Assembly: GCA_013361095.1 (NCBI GenBank)
Contig: JAATWA010000001.1
Location: 3,627,001 to 3,691,000, forward strand
Reading direction: 5' to 3'
Length of the DNA: 64,000 bases
Source of the DNA: Pseudanabaena biceps
GTDB taxonomy: Bacteria > Cyanobacteriota > Cyanobacteriia > Pseudanabaenales > Pseudanabaenaceae
The position numbers and the translations under genes were made by a program. Within the stretch, counting starts at the first letter, position 1. Each line of letters begins with the position of its first letter. This document shows positions 24,922 to 34,963 of this stretch, piece by piece. The notes beneath the pieces are model-generated. The model had not been told where the DNA came from and searched no databases. It worked only from the letters and a program-made list of their open reading frames with translations.

Positions 24922-25341
24922 TTAGTTAAACTCTATCCATTTTAAAAGTTCAGGCGATAAGGGGACTTTCTTGCGGGTGCTGCTATCAATACAAACATGT
25001 TTAGTCTGCGCGATCGCGATCGCCTTTTTATCTTCTCCTGCATCTCTCGCAAAAAAGATTTGATAGGCAACCTGAAAAGAATCAGAGCTTAACAAACTTG
25101 AATCAAGCAAAATTTTTATGCGATCGCCGCAAAACATCGGCTTAAAAAAATCAATCTTAGCACTGGCGATCGGTACTGCGATTACATCGCCTGAGAAGAA
25201 GGATTTAAGCACGATTCCTGACGCGGCAAGGGAGGCTTCATAGGCTTCATGGCAAATTGCCAGTGCATTAGCAAAGTAAACTACGCCTGCGGCATCAGTA
25301 TCGCGAAAGTTAATCACGCGATCGCAAACAAAATTTCTCAT
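24922..25341 (-). CDS. Hotdog-fold 1,4-dihydroxy-2-naphthoyl-CoA thioesterase
   Basis: A 139-residue 4-hydroxybenzoyl-CoA-thioesterase-type hotdog protein. RDTDAAGVVYFANALAI contains the catalytic Asp of the family, and the C-terminal VPLSPELLKW is typical of the cyanobacterial DHNA-CoA hydrolase (Slr0204 type) needed for phylloquinone. It overlaps the next methyltransferase start codon by one base. I rate the fold certain and the pathway likely. Confidence 0.8.
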   Translation of the reverse strand: MRNFVCDRVINFRDTDAAGVVYFANALAICHEAYEASLAASGIVLKSFFSGDVIAVPIASAKIDFFKPMFCGDRIKILLDSSLLSSDSFQVAYQIFFARDAGEDKKAIAIAQTKHVCIDSSTRKKVPLSPELLKWIEFN

Positions 25342-25468
25342 GTTGCTTAATTTTTTTTATATAGCTAGGTAAGCAAGTAATGCCATCATACCAATGAAAG
25401 TAATAGCTACTCCTTTCTACTCCAATGATTAGGAAAACGTTTTGTGGTTACAAATCCACTAAGGCGAA

Positions 25469-27607
25469 TTAAGCTACTGAAATTGCAACTGCACAAGCTT
25501 TTAACTCTGGTTGTTTTGAGTCGGGACAGGCTTCAGGATGGGTAAGGGCATTGGCTTCCGCATTATTTGCCCAGAGTGTTCCCCAATGCATTGGTACAAA
25601 CACAACACCACGGGCGATCGCCTCTGTGACCAGTGCAGGAAACTTAGAAGAACCACGGCGCGATCGCACTGCCACTAGATCGCCATTATTAATTCCCAAT
25701 TTATTAGCATCTTTGGGATGGATTTCAATAAAGGGATGAGGATGCATTTGTCGGATTTTGTCGATACGCCCCGTGCGAGTTTGTGTATGCCAATGTCCGT
25801 AAAGTCTTCCAGTAGTCAAGACAAAAGGATATTCATGGTTAGGAGCTTCAAACACGCCTTGAGAATGGTAAGCGGCAAACTTGGCTTTGCGATCGCTAGT
25901 ATGGAATTGTAAATCTTCATATAGCCGCTTGTTGTGAGTCCGATCTAGCTCTGATTGGCTATCCCGTGCTGGCCATTGCATCACACCCAATTCTGTCAAC
26001 TTAGCATGGCTAATTCCTGTAATTTCACAGGGGCGATCGCGAGTGATTTGAGCAAATTCAGCGTAAACATCCGCAGAATCATTAAAGAGAAACTGCTCCT
26101 CAAAACCCAGACGGCGACCAACTTCAGCAAAAATCTCCCAATCTGCAAGAGCCTCTCCCAAGGGGATTTGGAATGCTTGGCAAAGGGTGACACAGCGCTC
26201 AGAGTTAGTCATTGTGCCAGTTTTTTCGCTCCATTGCGTCGCTGGCAAAAGGATATGGGCAAATGCTGAAGTTTCCGTGGGGTAGTAGGCATCTTGATAA
26301 ACAGTAAAAGGCGATCGCTGGAGGGCTTTTTTAGTTCTACCCAAATCAGGAAAACTGACGGCGGGATTAGTAGCTGCAATCCACAAAAAGTCCACCTCAT
26401 CAGCTTCTAATCCACGCACTATATCCCAAGCTGTGCGACCGACATTAGCAGAAATTTGTCCCGAAGGTAAATTCCATGCAGTTTCTAGCTCCGCTCGATG
26501 CTGAGGATTGGAGACAAATCGATAACCTGGTAATAAATGGGATAAACCACCTGCTTCGCGCCCACCCATAGCATTGGGTTGCCCCGTTAACGAGAAAGGA
26601 CCAGAGCCAGCCTTGCCAATCTGAGCCGTGAGTAGATGGAGATTAATAATGGATTGAACTTTAGCTGTTCCTTGAATAGACTGATTAACGCCCATCGACC
26701 AAATCGACAGTACTTTTGATGATTCAGCCCAATATTTAGCAGCTTGGTGTAAATTTTCAGTGCTAATGCCGCAGCGTTGGGCAACAAATTCAGGGGTATA
26801 AAGTTGACTTATCTCTTGAAATTCGGCAAATCCTGTAGTGTGTTTTTCAATAAACTCGCGATCGCATTTGTCCCAACTCAATAGTAAATGAGCAATTCCA
26901 TTTAACAAATCAATATCTGTACCAGGTTGAATCGCTAGATGTAAGTCAGCAACCTCGGCGGTTTGAGTACGGCGTGGATCAACGACGATGAGCTTGACAT
27001 GGGGATTCTTTTTGTGGCGCTTCCGAAAGCGATTGAAGATGATTGGATGACATTCGGCGGTATTAGTACCGATCGCAAATAGACAATTAGTTTCATCCAA
27101 GTCTTCATAGCAGCAGGGAGGACCATCGGAGCCAAGACTTTTGATATAGCCCGACACAGCGGAAGACATACACAGTCGCGAATTAGCATCGAAGTTATTA
27201 GTTCCTAAACAGCCTTTAAATAACTTCTGAGCCGTGTAATAATCCTCTGTTTGAAATTGTCCAGAACCATACATACAGATCGCATCCGCTCCCTTAGTAG
27301 CTAGAACCTCCTTAATTCGATTGGCGATCGCATTTAGGGCTTCATCCCAACTCACCTGTCGAAATTCATCGCCAAGGCGATCGCGCATCATCGGATGTAA
27401 AAGACGATCTTTTTGAATGGACTCCGCCACAGTCGCGCCTTTTACACAGACCATTCCTTGACTCGATGGATGAGCGCGATCGCCCCTGATTTTAAAGCGA
27501 TCGGGAAATTTGACTGTCGGCTCTTTATTTGTTTCTACCACTTCCAAGCCACAGCCAACACCACAATAGGGGCAAAGAGTTTTGACAATTTCGGAAGGAT
27601 GTGACAT
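25469..27607 (-). CDS. narB: Ferredoxin-dependent assimilatory nitrate reductase
   Basis: The 712-residue molybdopterin enzyme reduces nitrate to nitrite. The N-terminal 4Fe-4S ligands are C12, C15 and C19 ([12 protein letters not shown]), with the fourth in GMVCVKG. Molybdopterin-binding landmarks include [49 protein letters not shown] and the C-terminal [16 protein letters not shown]. It is the last gene of the nirA-nrtABCD-narB operon. No FAD or cytochrome domain is fused, which is right for the cyanobacterial enzyme. Confidence 0.97.
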   Translation of the reverse strand: MSHPSEIVKTLCPYCGVGCGLEVVETNKEPTVKFPDRFKIRGDRAHPSSQGMVCVKGATVAESIQKDRLLHPMMRDRLGDEFRQVSWDEALNAIANRIKEVLATKGADAICMYGSGQFQTEDYYTAQKLFKGCLGTNNFDANSRLCMSSAVSGYIKSLGSDGPPCCYEDLDETNCLFAIGTNTAECHPIIFNRFRKRHKKNPHVKLIVVDPRRTQTAEVADLHLAIQPGTDIDLLNGIAHLLLSWDKCDREFIEKHTTGFAEFQEISQLYTPEFVAQRCGISTENLHQAAKYWAESSKVLSIWSMGVNQSIQGTAKVQSIINLHLLTAQIGKAGSGPFSLTGQPNAMGGREAGGLSHLLPGYRFVSNPQHRAELETAWNLPSGQISANVGRTAWDIVRGLEADEVDFLWIAATNPAVSFPDLGRTKKALQRSPFTVYQDAYYPTETSAFAHILLPATQWSEKTGTMTNSERCVTLCQAFQIPLGEALADWEIFAEVGRRLGFEEQFLFNDSADVYAEFAQITRDRPCEITGISHAKLTELGVMQWPARDSQSELDRTHNKRLYEDLQFHTSDRKAKFAAYHSQGVFEAPNHEYPFVLTTGRLYGHWHTQTRTGRIDKIRQMHPHPFIEIHPKDANKLGINNGDLVAVRSRRGSSKFPALVTEAIARGVVFVPMHWGTLWANNAEANALTHPEACPDSKQPELKACAVAISVA

Positions 27608-27646
27608 AGAGGATTAAAGGATTAAGAATTTTCATAAGAAGAAAGA

Positions 27647-27693
27647 TTATCAGCAAGAAGGGCGGCACTTAGTGCCACCCTTCTTGCTGATAA
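27647..27693. repeat. 22-bp-arm palindrome between nrtC and narB
   Basis: TTATCAGCAAGAAGGGCGGCAC, TTA loop, near-exact complement (mismatches near the loop). It is part of the operon mRNA and may modulate narB level or protect the upstream message. Confidence 0.75.
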
Positions 27694-27727
27694 GTTAGAA
27701 GTCCAGCACTAAGCTAATCTCATTGTC

Positions 27728-29749
27728 TTAGCTTCTAACAACAGATTTTCTATGGGCAAAGCCTTTGGCGGAGTCAAAATGGAGAGCTTCCTGAAATTGG
27801 GAATAGGGCAAAGACTGTAGCGACGAGATCGGATCAGCAGCATCAAAAACTGTCCCATCACTCAAAACAATTGGGGATTTATCTTCATCACTAATCGGAA
27901 TATCTAACTCCTTGGCTGCCTGTTGATAGACATCGGTAGCTAGCAAGTTGTAAATGACCTCTGGATAATTTTCAGGGAAATTGACCATTCCCCAACGAGC
28001 CATCTGCGTTAGCACCCATAGATGCTCCTTACGAGATGGCATATTCCCAATTCCAAACTGGCAGAAATCATTCTCATACTTAGATTCCATTGTATTGACT
28101 CGATAGGGACCTGCAAAACCTGGGCGAATATAAACAGGATCGAGATTTAGATACTCTCGCTTTGCCAAGGTCAAAACAATTTCATCACGGTTTTGAATCG
28201 GCTCACAGAACTGAGCTGCTTCTAACAAGGCTTTTACTAGTTCTAAATGGGTATTGGGATATTGTTCTGCCCAATCTTTCCTCACGCCTAGCACTTTTTC
28301 GGGATGCCCTCGCCAAATATCAAGGTCGGTCGCCACCACAAATCCCACATTGCTAATCACAGCGCGAACATTCCAAGGCTCACCGACACAATAGCCGATG
28401 ATGTTATTTGCCATCAAATTAGAAACCATCTGCGGCGGTGGAATCACAATTACATCCACATCTTTGTCGGGTTGAATGCCACCACTAGCTAACCAATGCC
28501 GTAGTAGTAAATTGTGCATTGAAGCATGGTGTACCATCCCCAAAGCAGGATTGTAGGAATCTTTAAAATTATTTTCAATATATTCCTTCAAGGATGCGAG
28601 ATCACGAACTCCCTCATCTTGTAGTTTTTTGCTGAGGGTAATCGCGTTGCCATTACGACTCAAGGTAAGAGATGTCACTACAGGCACAGGGATTTTGTTA
28701 CCCATACCTAGTGTGATCGCAAGAGGCATTCCTGTGACCATCTGCGCCGCATCTAGACGACCTTCACGAATACCTTCCGCCAGATCATTCCAGCTATTTT
28801 CTTTGGATAGAGTTACATCTAGTCCATATTTGGCAAACAAGCCTTTTTCTTTGGCAATAATAAAGGGAGCGCAATCCGTAAGAGCAATGTAGCCAATCGT
28901 GAGATTTGTTTTTTCAATATTGCCTATGCTGATAACAGAGCTTGCTTGGACTTTCGCCTTTTCCAATTTAATCTTTTTCTGGCGATCAAGGAAATTGACC
29001 GCTTCTCCCCTGAGGCGATAGTAATTGGGATGATTGACAGCTTCAAGTCGTTTACGAGGATGGGGCAGATCTACAGTCAATACCTGACCAATTTTGGCTT
29101 CGGGTCCATTGGTCATCATGATAATGCGATCGCTTAGCAGCAAAGCCTCATCGATATCGTGGGTAATCATTACCGCCGAAATTTTGTTTTCAGCACAAAT
29201 ATGCATTAACTTTTCTTGCAAACGACCTCTGGTCAATGCATCTAACGCGCCAAAGGGTTCGTCTAGCAATAAAATTTTGGGCTTAATCGACAAAGCACGA
29301 GCTATCCCCACCCGTTGCTTCATACCACCAGAAATTTCTCTAGGATACTTGTCAGCCGCGTGACTTAATCCTACTAAGTCAATATTTTCTTGAATAATCC
29401 GATGACGCTCTTCTTTAGATAAATCTTTCAAAACCCGATTCACCGCCAAACCAATATTTTGTCGCACCGTTAACCAAGGCAATAGCGAATGATTTTGGAA
29501 CACCAACATGCGATCGGGACCTGGTTCATTTATTTCCCTACCTTCCAACACAATACCGCCAGCACTGGCTTTGTCTAGACCAGATAGAATATTTAAAACC
29601 GTTGACTTGCCACAGCCTGAATGTCCAATAATTGAGACAAATTCGCCTTCTTTCATCTCAAAGTAAACATCTTTGACCGCAACGTAGGGTTTCCCATTTT
29701 GGGTTTTAAAAACACGACTGACGTGATCGATTTCTAGAAATTTAGACAT
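27728..29749 (-). CDS. nrtC: Nitrate ABC transporter ATP-binding protein with regulatory domain
   Basis: Residues 1-260 are an ABC ATPase (Walker A GHSGCGKSTVLN, signature EISGGMKQRVGIARALS, Walker B ILLLDEPFGALDAL). Residues about 275-660 are a substrate-binding-like domain homologous to the neighbouring NrtA (IGYIALTDCAPFIIAKEKGL), the regulatory nitrate-sensing domain special to NrtC. This two-part layout (673 residues) identifies NrtC against NrtD. Confidence 0.96.
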   Translation of the reverse strand: MSKFLEIDHVSRVFKTQNGKPYVAVKDVYFEMKEGEFVSIIGHSGCGKSTVLNILSGLDKASAGGIVLEGREINEPGPDRMLVFQNHSLLPWLTVRQNIGLAVNRVLKDLSKEERHRIIQENIDLVGLSHAADKYPREISGGMKQRVGIARALSIKPKILLLDEPFGALDALTRGRLQEKLMHICAENKISAVMITHDIDEALLLSDRIIMMTNGPEAKIGQVLTVDLPHPRKRLEAVNHPNYYRLRGEAVNFLDRQKKIKLEKAKVQASSVISIGNIEKTNLTIGYIALTDCAPFIIAKEKGLFAKYGLDVTLSKENSWNDLAEGIREGRLDAAQMVTGMPLAITLGMGNKIPVPVVTSLTLSRNGNAITLSKKLQDEGVRDLASLKEYIENNFKDSYNPALGMVHHASMHNLLLRHWLASGGIQPDKDVDVIVIPPPQMVSNLMANNIIGYCVGEPWNVRAVISNVGFVVATDLDIWRGHPEKVLGVRKDWAEQYPNTHLELVKALLEAAQFCEPIQNRDEIVLTLAKREYLNLDPVYIRPGFAGPYRVNTMESKYENDFCQFGIGNMPSRKEHLWVLTQMARWGMVNFPENYPEVIYNLLATDVYQQAAKELDIPISDEDKSPIVLSDGTVFDAADPISSLQSLPYSQFQEALHFDSAKGFAHRKSVVRS

Positions 29750-29781
29750 ATTGGTTCGGTGATTTTGGGTTTGATTTTTGA

Positions 29782-29908
29782 TGGTTAGCTATTAGCATTT
29801 AGCTGTTAGCATTTAGCCGTTAGCTGTTGGATAGAATGATTGATCTTGTGAAGTTACTCTTTTTATACTTACTGCTTCAAAAAGCTAACAGCTAACGGCT
29901 AAATGCTA
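29782..29908. repeat. TTAGC-type short repeats and inverted repeat after nrtD
   Basis: Between nrtD and nrtC, GTTAGCTATTAGCATTTAGCTGTTAGCATTTAGCCGTTAGC in repeats of TTAGC units (29784-29825), and a 21-base inverted partner AACAGCTAACGGCTAAATGCT at 29887-29907, which runs into the nrtD stop codon, with a 58-base loop. The units resemble the heptamer repeats common in cyanobacterial genomes. Confidence 0.7.
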
Positions 29909-30742
29909 CTCAGCCTCATCCGCAAGGGCAAAACGACTATATAGAAATTCAAGAATGTAGTTGCGGAGTGTGTAATAGCGGGGATCGTCAGAAATTGCTT
30001 TGCGATCGCGAGGACGGGCGAAAGGTATTTCCACTACTTCGGCAATATTAGCGGCGGGACCGTTGCTCATCAGGACAATGCGATCGGCTAAGAACAAAGC
30101 CTCATCGATATCATGGGTGATCATCAACGCCGTAACTCGATTAGCTCGCCAAATTGAGAGTAGTTCTTCTTGCAACTCTTCGCGGGTCATCACATCCAAC
30201 GCGCCGAAGGGTTCGTCAAGGATGAGAACTTCAGGACGAATGGATAATGCACGGGCGATCGATACTCTTTGACGCATACCGCCAGAGAGTTCTTTTGGTC
30301 GTTTGTTCATCGCTTCGGTTAGACCCACCAAGGCGAGGCTATCTTTAGTGATCTTGGTCTTTTCTTCTTTGGATTTGTCGGTATAAACTTGCTTTACGGC
30401 AAGGTAGACATTCTCAAAAGCACTCATCCAAGGTAATAGAGAATAGTTTTGAAATACCACCATGCGATCGGGACCTGGACGCAGGATTGGTTTCGACTTT
30501 AAGCAAATCTCTCCAGATGTAGGTCTGTTAAAACCTGCAACCATATTTAGCAATGTTGATTTACCGCAACCAGAGTGACCGATCACGCAAATAAATTCGC
30601 CTTCATATACCGTTAAGTTCACATTTTCGAGAACGGTATAGGGACCTCTGGCGGTTTGGTAAACTTTGGAAACTCCATCAATCACCAAAAAAGGATCTTG
30701 ATTTTTTTTCTGGTTGTTATCGGTAAGATCTAGTGTCTGCAT
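29906..30742 (-). CDS. nrtD: Nitrate ABC transporter ATP-binding protein
   Basis: A 278-residue ABC ATPase without the extra domain of NrtC. Walker A GHSGCGKSTLLNMVAGF, ABC signature ELSGGMRQRVSIARALS, Walker B VLILDEPFGALDVM and the H-loop TALMITHDIDEALFLAD are intact. It forms the nitrate importer with NrtA, NrtB and NrtC. The order here is nrtA, nrtB, nrtD, nrtC by position of transcription, i.e. the single-domain ATPase precedes the two-domain one, contrary to the usual A-B-C-D order. Confidence 0.93.
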   Translation of the reverse strand: MQTLDLTDNNQKKNQDPFLVIDGVSKVYQTARGPYTVLENVNLTVYEGEFICVIGHSGCGKSTLLNMVAGFNRPTSGEICLKSKPILRPGPDRMVVFQNYSLLPWMSAFENVYLAVKQVYTDKSKEEKTKITKDSLALVGLTEAMNKRPKELSGGMRQRVSIARALSIRPEVLILDEPFGALDVMTREELQEELLSIWRANRVTALMITHDIDEALFLADRIVLMSNGPAANIAEVVEIPFARPRDRKAISDDPRYYTLRNYILEFLYSRFALADEAE

Positions 30743-30771
30743 ATTGCTACTTTGATTAATTTTGAAGATGT

Positions 30772-30808
30772 GGAGTTTTGCTTTTGCCTACAGCAAAAGC
30801 AAAACTCC
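30772..30808 (-). terminator. Intercistronic hairpin between nrtB and nrtD
   Basis: GGAGTTTTGCTTTTGC and its exact complement flank CTACA. It sits inside an operon, so attenuation or mRNA end protection is more likely than full termination. Confidence 0.7.
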
Positions 30809-30815
30809 TATATGT

Positions 30816-31745
30816 TTACGAATCTGACTGAACAGCGAACTTACTGATGTAATAAACCAGTTTGTCAAGCAACAGCCCAACTAAGCCGATATATAACAGC
30901 GCCAGAATCAGTTCGCTCTGTTTGCCGCTATTGTAACTATCCCAAATAAAGAAGCCGATACCACCACCAGCGGTCAACATTTCCGCAGCCACGATCGCCA
31001 ACCAAGACAAACCAACCGCAATGCGTAAACCTGTGAAGATGTAGGGCGCGGCTGATGGCATCAGGATCGTGATGAAGTAATCAAATTTGCCGAGACGTAA
31101 AACTCTCGATACGTTGCGATAATCCTGAGGAACCTGCTGCACACCCACCGCTGTGTTCATTAAGATCGGCCAAATCGAAGTGACAAAAATCACGAATAGT
31201 CCCGCCGCTTCGTTGACGTTTAGCCCAATGCTTTGGAGAGAATCATTCATTCCACTAAAACCTGCCAAAGCGATCGGCAACCATGCGAGAGGAGGGATTG
31301 TCCGTAACACTTGAAAAATTGGGTCAAAAGCAAGATAAAGAAAAGCATTTGTGCCGATCGCAATGCCCAATGCGATCCCCACGAGCGCTGAGGCAGTATA
31401 ACCGATCGCCACACGGCGAACGCTGATCATGGTTTTGACACCTAAGCCCTGTTCGATCGTTACTTTCTCTTTGAGTTCTTTGCGAGCAGGACTATCAATT
31501 TTTTCTTTAGCGTTAACATCGTAATATTCGCGATCGAAGAATGGATGCCAAATATATGGCTGAGTTTCTTCCCAAACTTTGGAAGGTGGTGGGAGGGGTG
31601 GTTTCTTTCCAGAACAGATTACTTGCCAAGCCGCTAAAAGTAAGATTAGCGCTAACAATGGTGGAATAAAAGATTTTGCTTGCTGTTGAAACCATTCACC
31701 TAAGCCGTTAAGAGTGAATTTAGAAGTTATGCTGCCTGCCGCCAT
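30816..31745 (-). CDS. nrtB: Nitrate ABC transporter permease
   Basis: A 309-residue integral membrane permease of the NrtB/SsuC/TauC class. It has an N-terminal span (FIPPLLALILLLAAWQVI), a periplasmic stretch, and several more spans. The cytoplasmic EAA loop reads VPQDYRNVSRVLRLGKFDYF, contacting the ATPases. C-terminal spans include LSWLAIVAAEMLTAGGGIGFFIW, abbreviated here. The position between nrtA and nrtD confirms its role. Confidence 0.94.
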   Translation of the reverse strand: MAAGSITSKFTLNGLGEWFQQQAKSFIPPLLALILLLAAWQVICSGKKPPLPPPSKVWEETQPYIWHPFFDREYYDVNAKEKIDSPARKELKEKVTIEQGLGVKTMISVRRVAIGYTASALVGIALGIAIGTNAFLYLAFDPIFQVLRTIPPLAWLPIALAGFSGMNDSLQSIGLNVNEAAGLFVIFVTSIWPILMNTAVGVQQVPQDYRNVSRVLRLGKFDYFITILMPSAAPYIFTGLRIAVGLSWLAIVAAEMLTAGGGIGFFIWDSYNSGKQSELILALLYIGLVGLLLDKLVYYISKFAVQSDS

Positions 31746-31828
31746 TTTTTTGTCTCCTAAATTAGAGGTAGTTATTTTTTGCGCTAATTTTCACTAAGTG
31801 AAACTTTTGGCTGTAGCCAGTCATAGAA

Positions 31829-31849
31829 CAAGGGGTTTAAGCCCCCTTG
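31829..31849 (-). terminator. Intercistronic hairpin between nrtA and nrtB
   Basis: CAAGGGGTTTAAGCCCCCTTG forms a short stem with a one-base asymmetry. As nrtA encodes the abundant binding protein, a partial terminator or stabilising hairpin here would raise its level over the rest. Confidence 0.6.
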
Positions 31850-31863
31850 CCTATCACAATCGA

Positions 31864-33201
31864 TTATGCTTTCTTGATCTTCAGTTCCTTTAGGTATTCG
31901 CTAGGATTTTCGGGATCGAACTTAACTCCATCAAAGAAGGTCTCGATACCGCGAGATGTACTCTTCGGAATTGCAGCCTCTTCACCGATCATCTTCGCGG
32001 CTTCTTTCCAGATATCTTCACGGTTGACCTTGTCAACCAACTTCTTAGAATCTGTGGCAGCGTCAAGATAGCCCCAACGCATATCTTCAGTCACAAACCA
32101 AAGATCGTGACTCTTGTAGGGATAGGAAGCGCTATCTTTCCAGAACTTCATCGCGAGATCAGGGTTGTCAAGAGTTCTACCATCGCCGTAGTCAACCTTA
32201 CCTTGCTGTCTACCCAAAATCTCAGCCGCAGGGACTTTTAGCCACTTATCAGCACCGATAATCTTGCACATCTCTTCTTTGTTCTCAGGCTTATCACACC
32301 AGACTTGAGCTTCGAGAACCGCTGCAAGCATTGCCTTAGCCGCTTTAGGATTCTTATCAACCCAATCTGCACGCATAGAAAACGCCTTTTCTGGATGATC
32401 TTTCCAAAGTTCGCCTGTGATCAGAGCGCTATAGCCAGTATTTTGAGCGACTAGTCTTGCATTCCAAGGTTCACCAACACAGAATGCTTGCATGTTACCT
32501 GCTTTCATATTGGCAACCATTTGTGGTGGTGGCACAACGATCGTGCTGACATCTTTATCGGGATCGACACCATTGGCAGCAAGCCAATAACGCATCCAGA
32601 GATCATGGGTTCCACCAGGGAAGGTCACCGCGCACTTGATTTCTTTACCACCAGCTTTGATTTTGGCAAAACCTTCTTTGAGTGAATCACTCTTGAGCGC
32701 AATCTTCAGTTCTTTAAATTCATTAGCGATCGAAATGGCTTGACCATTGGTGTTCAACCTAGCCAAGATATACATCGGCACTTTATTACCGTTGGTGATT
32801 TTGCCCTCATTAAGCAAGTAAGCTATGGGCGTCAAAAGATGCGCGCCGTCAATACCACCTGCTTCCGAGCCAAGTACGATATTGTCGCGGGTAGTTCCCC
32901 AAGAAGCTTGCTTGAGGACTTCGACATCCTTCATGCCGTACTTCTCAAACAAACCTTTCTCTTTAGCAATGATCAGAGGTGCGGAGTCGGTTAGGGCAAT
33001 GAATCCAAGCTTTGCTTTGGTGGTTTCTGGAGCGTCGGCAGCACTGACCTTAGGGGTAGATGTTGCCGTAGCCGAAGCACTTGCCTTGGTGGTAGCTTCG
33101 GTTTTAGGTGCTTCAGGGCTTGTACAAGCATTTAGGGCGATCGCACCGACAGTCGAGAGTCCAGCAGTGGTTAAGAATTTGCGACGAGAGAACATACCCA
33201 T
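31864..33201 (-). CDS. nrtA: Nitrate-binding lipoprotein of the ABC importer
   Basis: A 445-residue periplasmic nitrate/nitrite binding protein. The N-terminus has twin arginines (FSRRKFLTTAG) and a lipobox (ALNAC, Cys26), so it may use the Tat route and be lipid anchored. The mature part begins after a Thr/Ala/Pro linker with KLGFIALTDSAPLIIAKEKG, and contains FPGGTHDLWMRYWLA and FCVGEPWNARL, typical of NrtA/CmpA. Association with nitrate genes supports nitrate rather than bicarbonate. Confidence 0.95.
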   Translation of the reverse strand: MGMFSRRKFLTTAGLSTVGAIALNACTSPEAPKTEATTKASASATATSTPKVSAADAPETTKAKLGFIALTDSAPLIIAKEKGLFEKYGMKDVEVLKQASWGTTRDNIVLGSEAGGIDGAHLLTPIAYLLNEGKITNGNKVPMYILARLNTNGQAISIANEFKELKIALKSDSLKEGFAKIKAGGKEIKCAVTFPGGTHDLWMRYWLAANGVDPDKDVSTIVVPPPQMVANMKAGNMQAFCVGEPWNARLVAQNTGYSALITGELWKDHPEKAFSMRADWVDKNPKAAKAMLAAVLEAQVWCDKPENKEEMCKIIGADKWLKVPAAEILGRQQGKVDYGDGRTLDNPDLAMKFWKDSASYPYKSHDLWFVTEDMRWGYLDAATDSKKLVDKVNREDIWKEAAKMIGEEAAIPKSTSRGIETFFDGVKFDPENPSEYLKELKIKKA

Positions 33202-33275
33202 TGATTTTTTGATTTCCTTAAATTGTGACTAAATTTGATTAATGAAATATTTTGCAAAGCAGAACATTTCGTTAA

Positions 33276-34844
33276 TTAGCTAACCGAGATTAGCTCGGCG
33301 GGATCGGCGATCGCCTTTCCATGACTTGCTTTAGCAACTGCACCAAAGCGATCGACTAAAAGCTTGCCGACCACTTCGTACAAGTCCTCACAGGGAACCT
33401 TCTCCATTACACAAGTACCAAGATGAGCATCTTTGCCCACCGTACCACCCATGTAAATGTCAACCCCATCGACGACCTTACCGTCTTTACGAGTCTTGCA
33501 ACCCGTAAAGCCAATGTCGGCAACTTGTGGTTGAGCGCAAGAATTAGGGCAGCCACTCCAGTGAATTCTGACAACTTGAGGAACATCGTAAGCTTCACTA
33601 AGTTGCTTAGTAAGAACGAGGGAACGATTTTTCGTTTCCACGATCGCTACAGGACAGAATTGACTTCCAGTGCAGGAAACCAATCCCCGTAAGAGATTAT
33701 CAGGGCAAGCGGGAAACTTCTGTAATAAAGGTTCCTTTAGAAGTATGGGTACAAATCGATCGCTGACATTAGTAATGATGAGATTTTGCTCAACGGTGAG
33801 ACGCATATCGCCGTTACCATAGATGTCAGCGAGACGAGCAAATTCGTACATATCAGCGGCATACATTCTGCCAACAGGAATCTGGATGCCAACGTAATTT
33901 AGCCCTGCTTGCTTTTGAGGATGCACACCGATATGGTCGCGCTTTTCCCATTCAATTTCGTCTTTTAAGGCTGCGATCGCGAGAGGCTTGCCCATTTGTT
34001 TCTCGACTTCAGCACGGAATTTCTCAATTCCCCACTCATCAATTAAAAACATCAGTCGAGATTTAGCACGGTTATCACGCAATCCATTGTCTCGATATAC
34101 GATAAGTAGAGCTTCGCAGAGTGCAACCACATCTTCAGGTGCAACCCATACATTAAGAGGAATTGCTGCCGCGATCCGCTTCGCAGAAAAGAAGCCGCCA
34201 ACTAGTACATTAAATCCAAAGGTTTCCTTTGACTCTTCTTTAAAAGCAGGAACAAAGGCTAAATCATTGATTTCAGCATGGGTGGAATTATCGCGACAAC
34301 CAGCGATCGCGATGTTAAATTTACGCGGTAGATTCGTAAAAGCGGGATTACCTTGCCCATTATTGGTGAGCAAATTCTGGACTTGAATCGCGAGTTCGCG
34401 GGTATCATATAGCTCGTTAGCATCGATCCCAGCCACAGGAGAACCCGTAATATTGCGAATATTATCCATCGCTGACTGCACGCTAGTTAAGCCCACAGAG
34501 CGAAATTTTTCAAACATTTCAGGGACATCTTCTATGGGAAAGCTGCGAATTTGAATATTCTGACGAGTAGTGATATCGGCAACTCCATGTTGTTCACCAC
34601 ACTTCTCGACCACGGATGCTAAGACCCGCATTTGATCGCTAGTTAGCAATCCATTAGGAATCCGCATTCTTACCATAAAGCGCCCAGGGGTACTCTTGCG
34701 AAAGAATACTCCTAACCACTTGAGTCGATGTTGTAAGTCATCATCATCGATCGCTTCCCAACCAATTTCTGCAAAGCGTTGGATCTCAGCCTTGACCGCT
34801 AGACCATCTTTTTCTGCTTTGAGGGCTTCAATTTTGTTTGCCAT
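33276..34844 (-). CDS. nirA: Ferredoxin-nitrite reductase
   Basis: The enzyme reduces nitrite to ammonium with six ferredoxin electrons. The sirohaem/4Fe-4S ligands are visible as SCTGSQFCPVAI (C-x5-C) and HWSGCPNSCAQPQ (C-x3-C). Two ferrodoxin-reductase repeats with GRFMVRMRIPNGLLT and GLNYVGIQIPVGRM are typical. I start at the ATG at 34844 (MANKIEALKAEKDGL); the frame upstream is leader. The product is about 522 residues, normal for cyanobacteria. It is the first gene of the operon, about 113 bp behind the NtcA-type promoter. Confidence 0.96.
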   Translation of the reverse strand: MANKIEALKAEKDGLAVKAEIQRFAEIGWEAIDDDDLQHRLKWLGVFFRKSTPGRFMVRMRIPNGLLTSDQMRVLASVVEKCGEQHGVADITTRQNIQIRSFPIEDVPEMFEKFRSVGLTSVQSAMDNIRNITGSPVAGIDANELYDTRELAIQVQNLLTNNGQGNPAFTNLPRKFNIAIAGCRDNSTHAEINDLAFVPAFKEESKETFGFNVLVGGFFSAKRIAAAIPLNVWVAPEDVVALCEALLIVYRDNGLRDNRAKSRLMFLIDEWGIEKFRAEVEKQMGKPLAIAALKDEIEWEKRDHIGVHPQKQAGLNYVGIQIPVGRMYAADMYEFARLADIYGNGDMRLTVEQNLIITNVSDRFVPILLKEPLLQKFPACPDNLLRGLVSCTGSQFCPVAIVETKNRSLVLTKQLSEAYDVPQVVRIHWSGCPNSCAQPQVADIGFTGCKTRKDGKVVDGVDIYMGGTVGKDAHLGTCVMEKVPCEDLYEVVGKLLVDRFGAVAKASHGKAIADPAELISVS

Positions 34845-34963
34845 ATTTGTCTGCCGCTCACTATCTTTAGCTTTTATCTCAAACTTCGATATTGATGATT
34901 TTTGCCTTGACAAAATCCAAAATCTTTTATTTGTAAGCTTTTGTGTAAATTTGTATGTTCTTT

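Noticed and set aside
25352-25420. Hydrophobic short frame with GGAG before it, possible small photosystem peptide
   Set aside because: No acceptable start codon at a suitable distance and no match to known small photosynthetic proteins.
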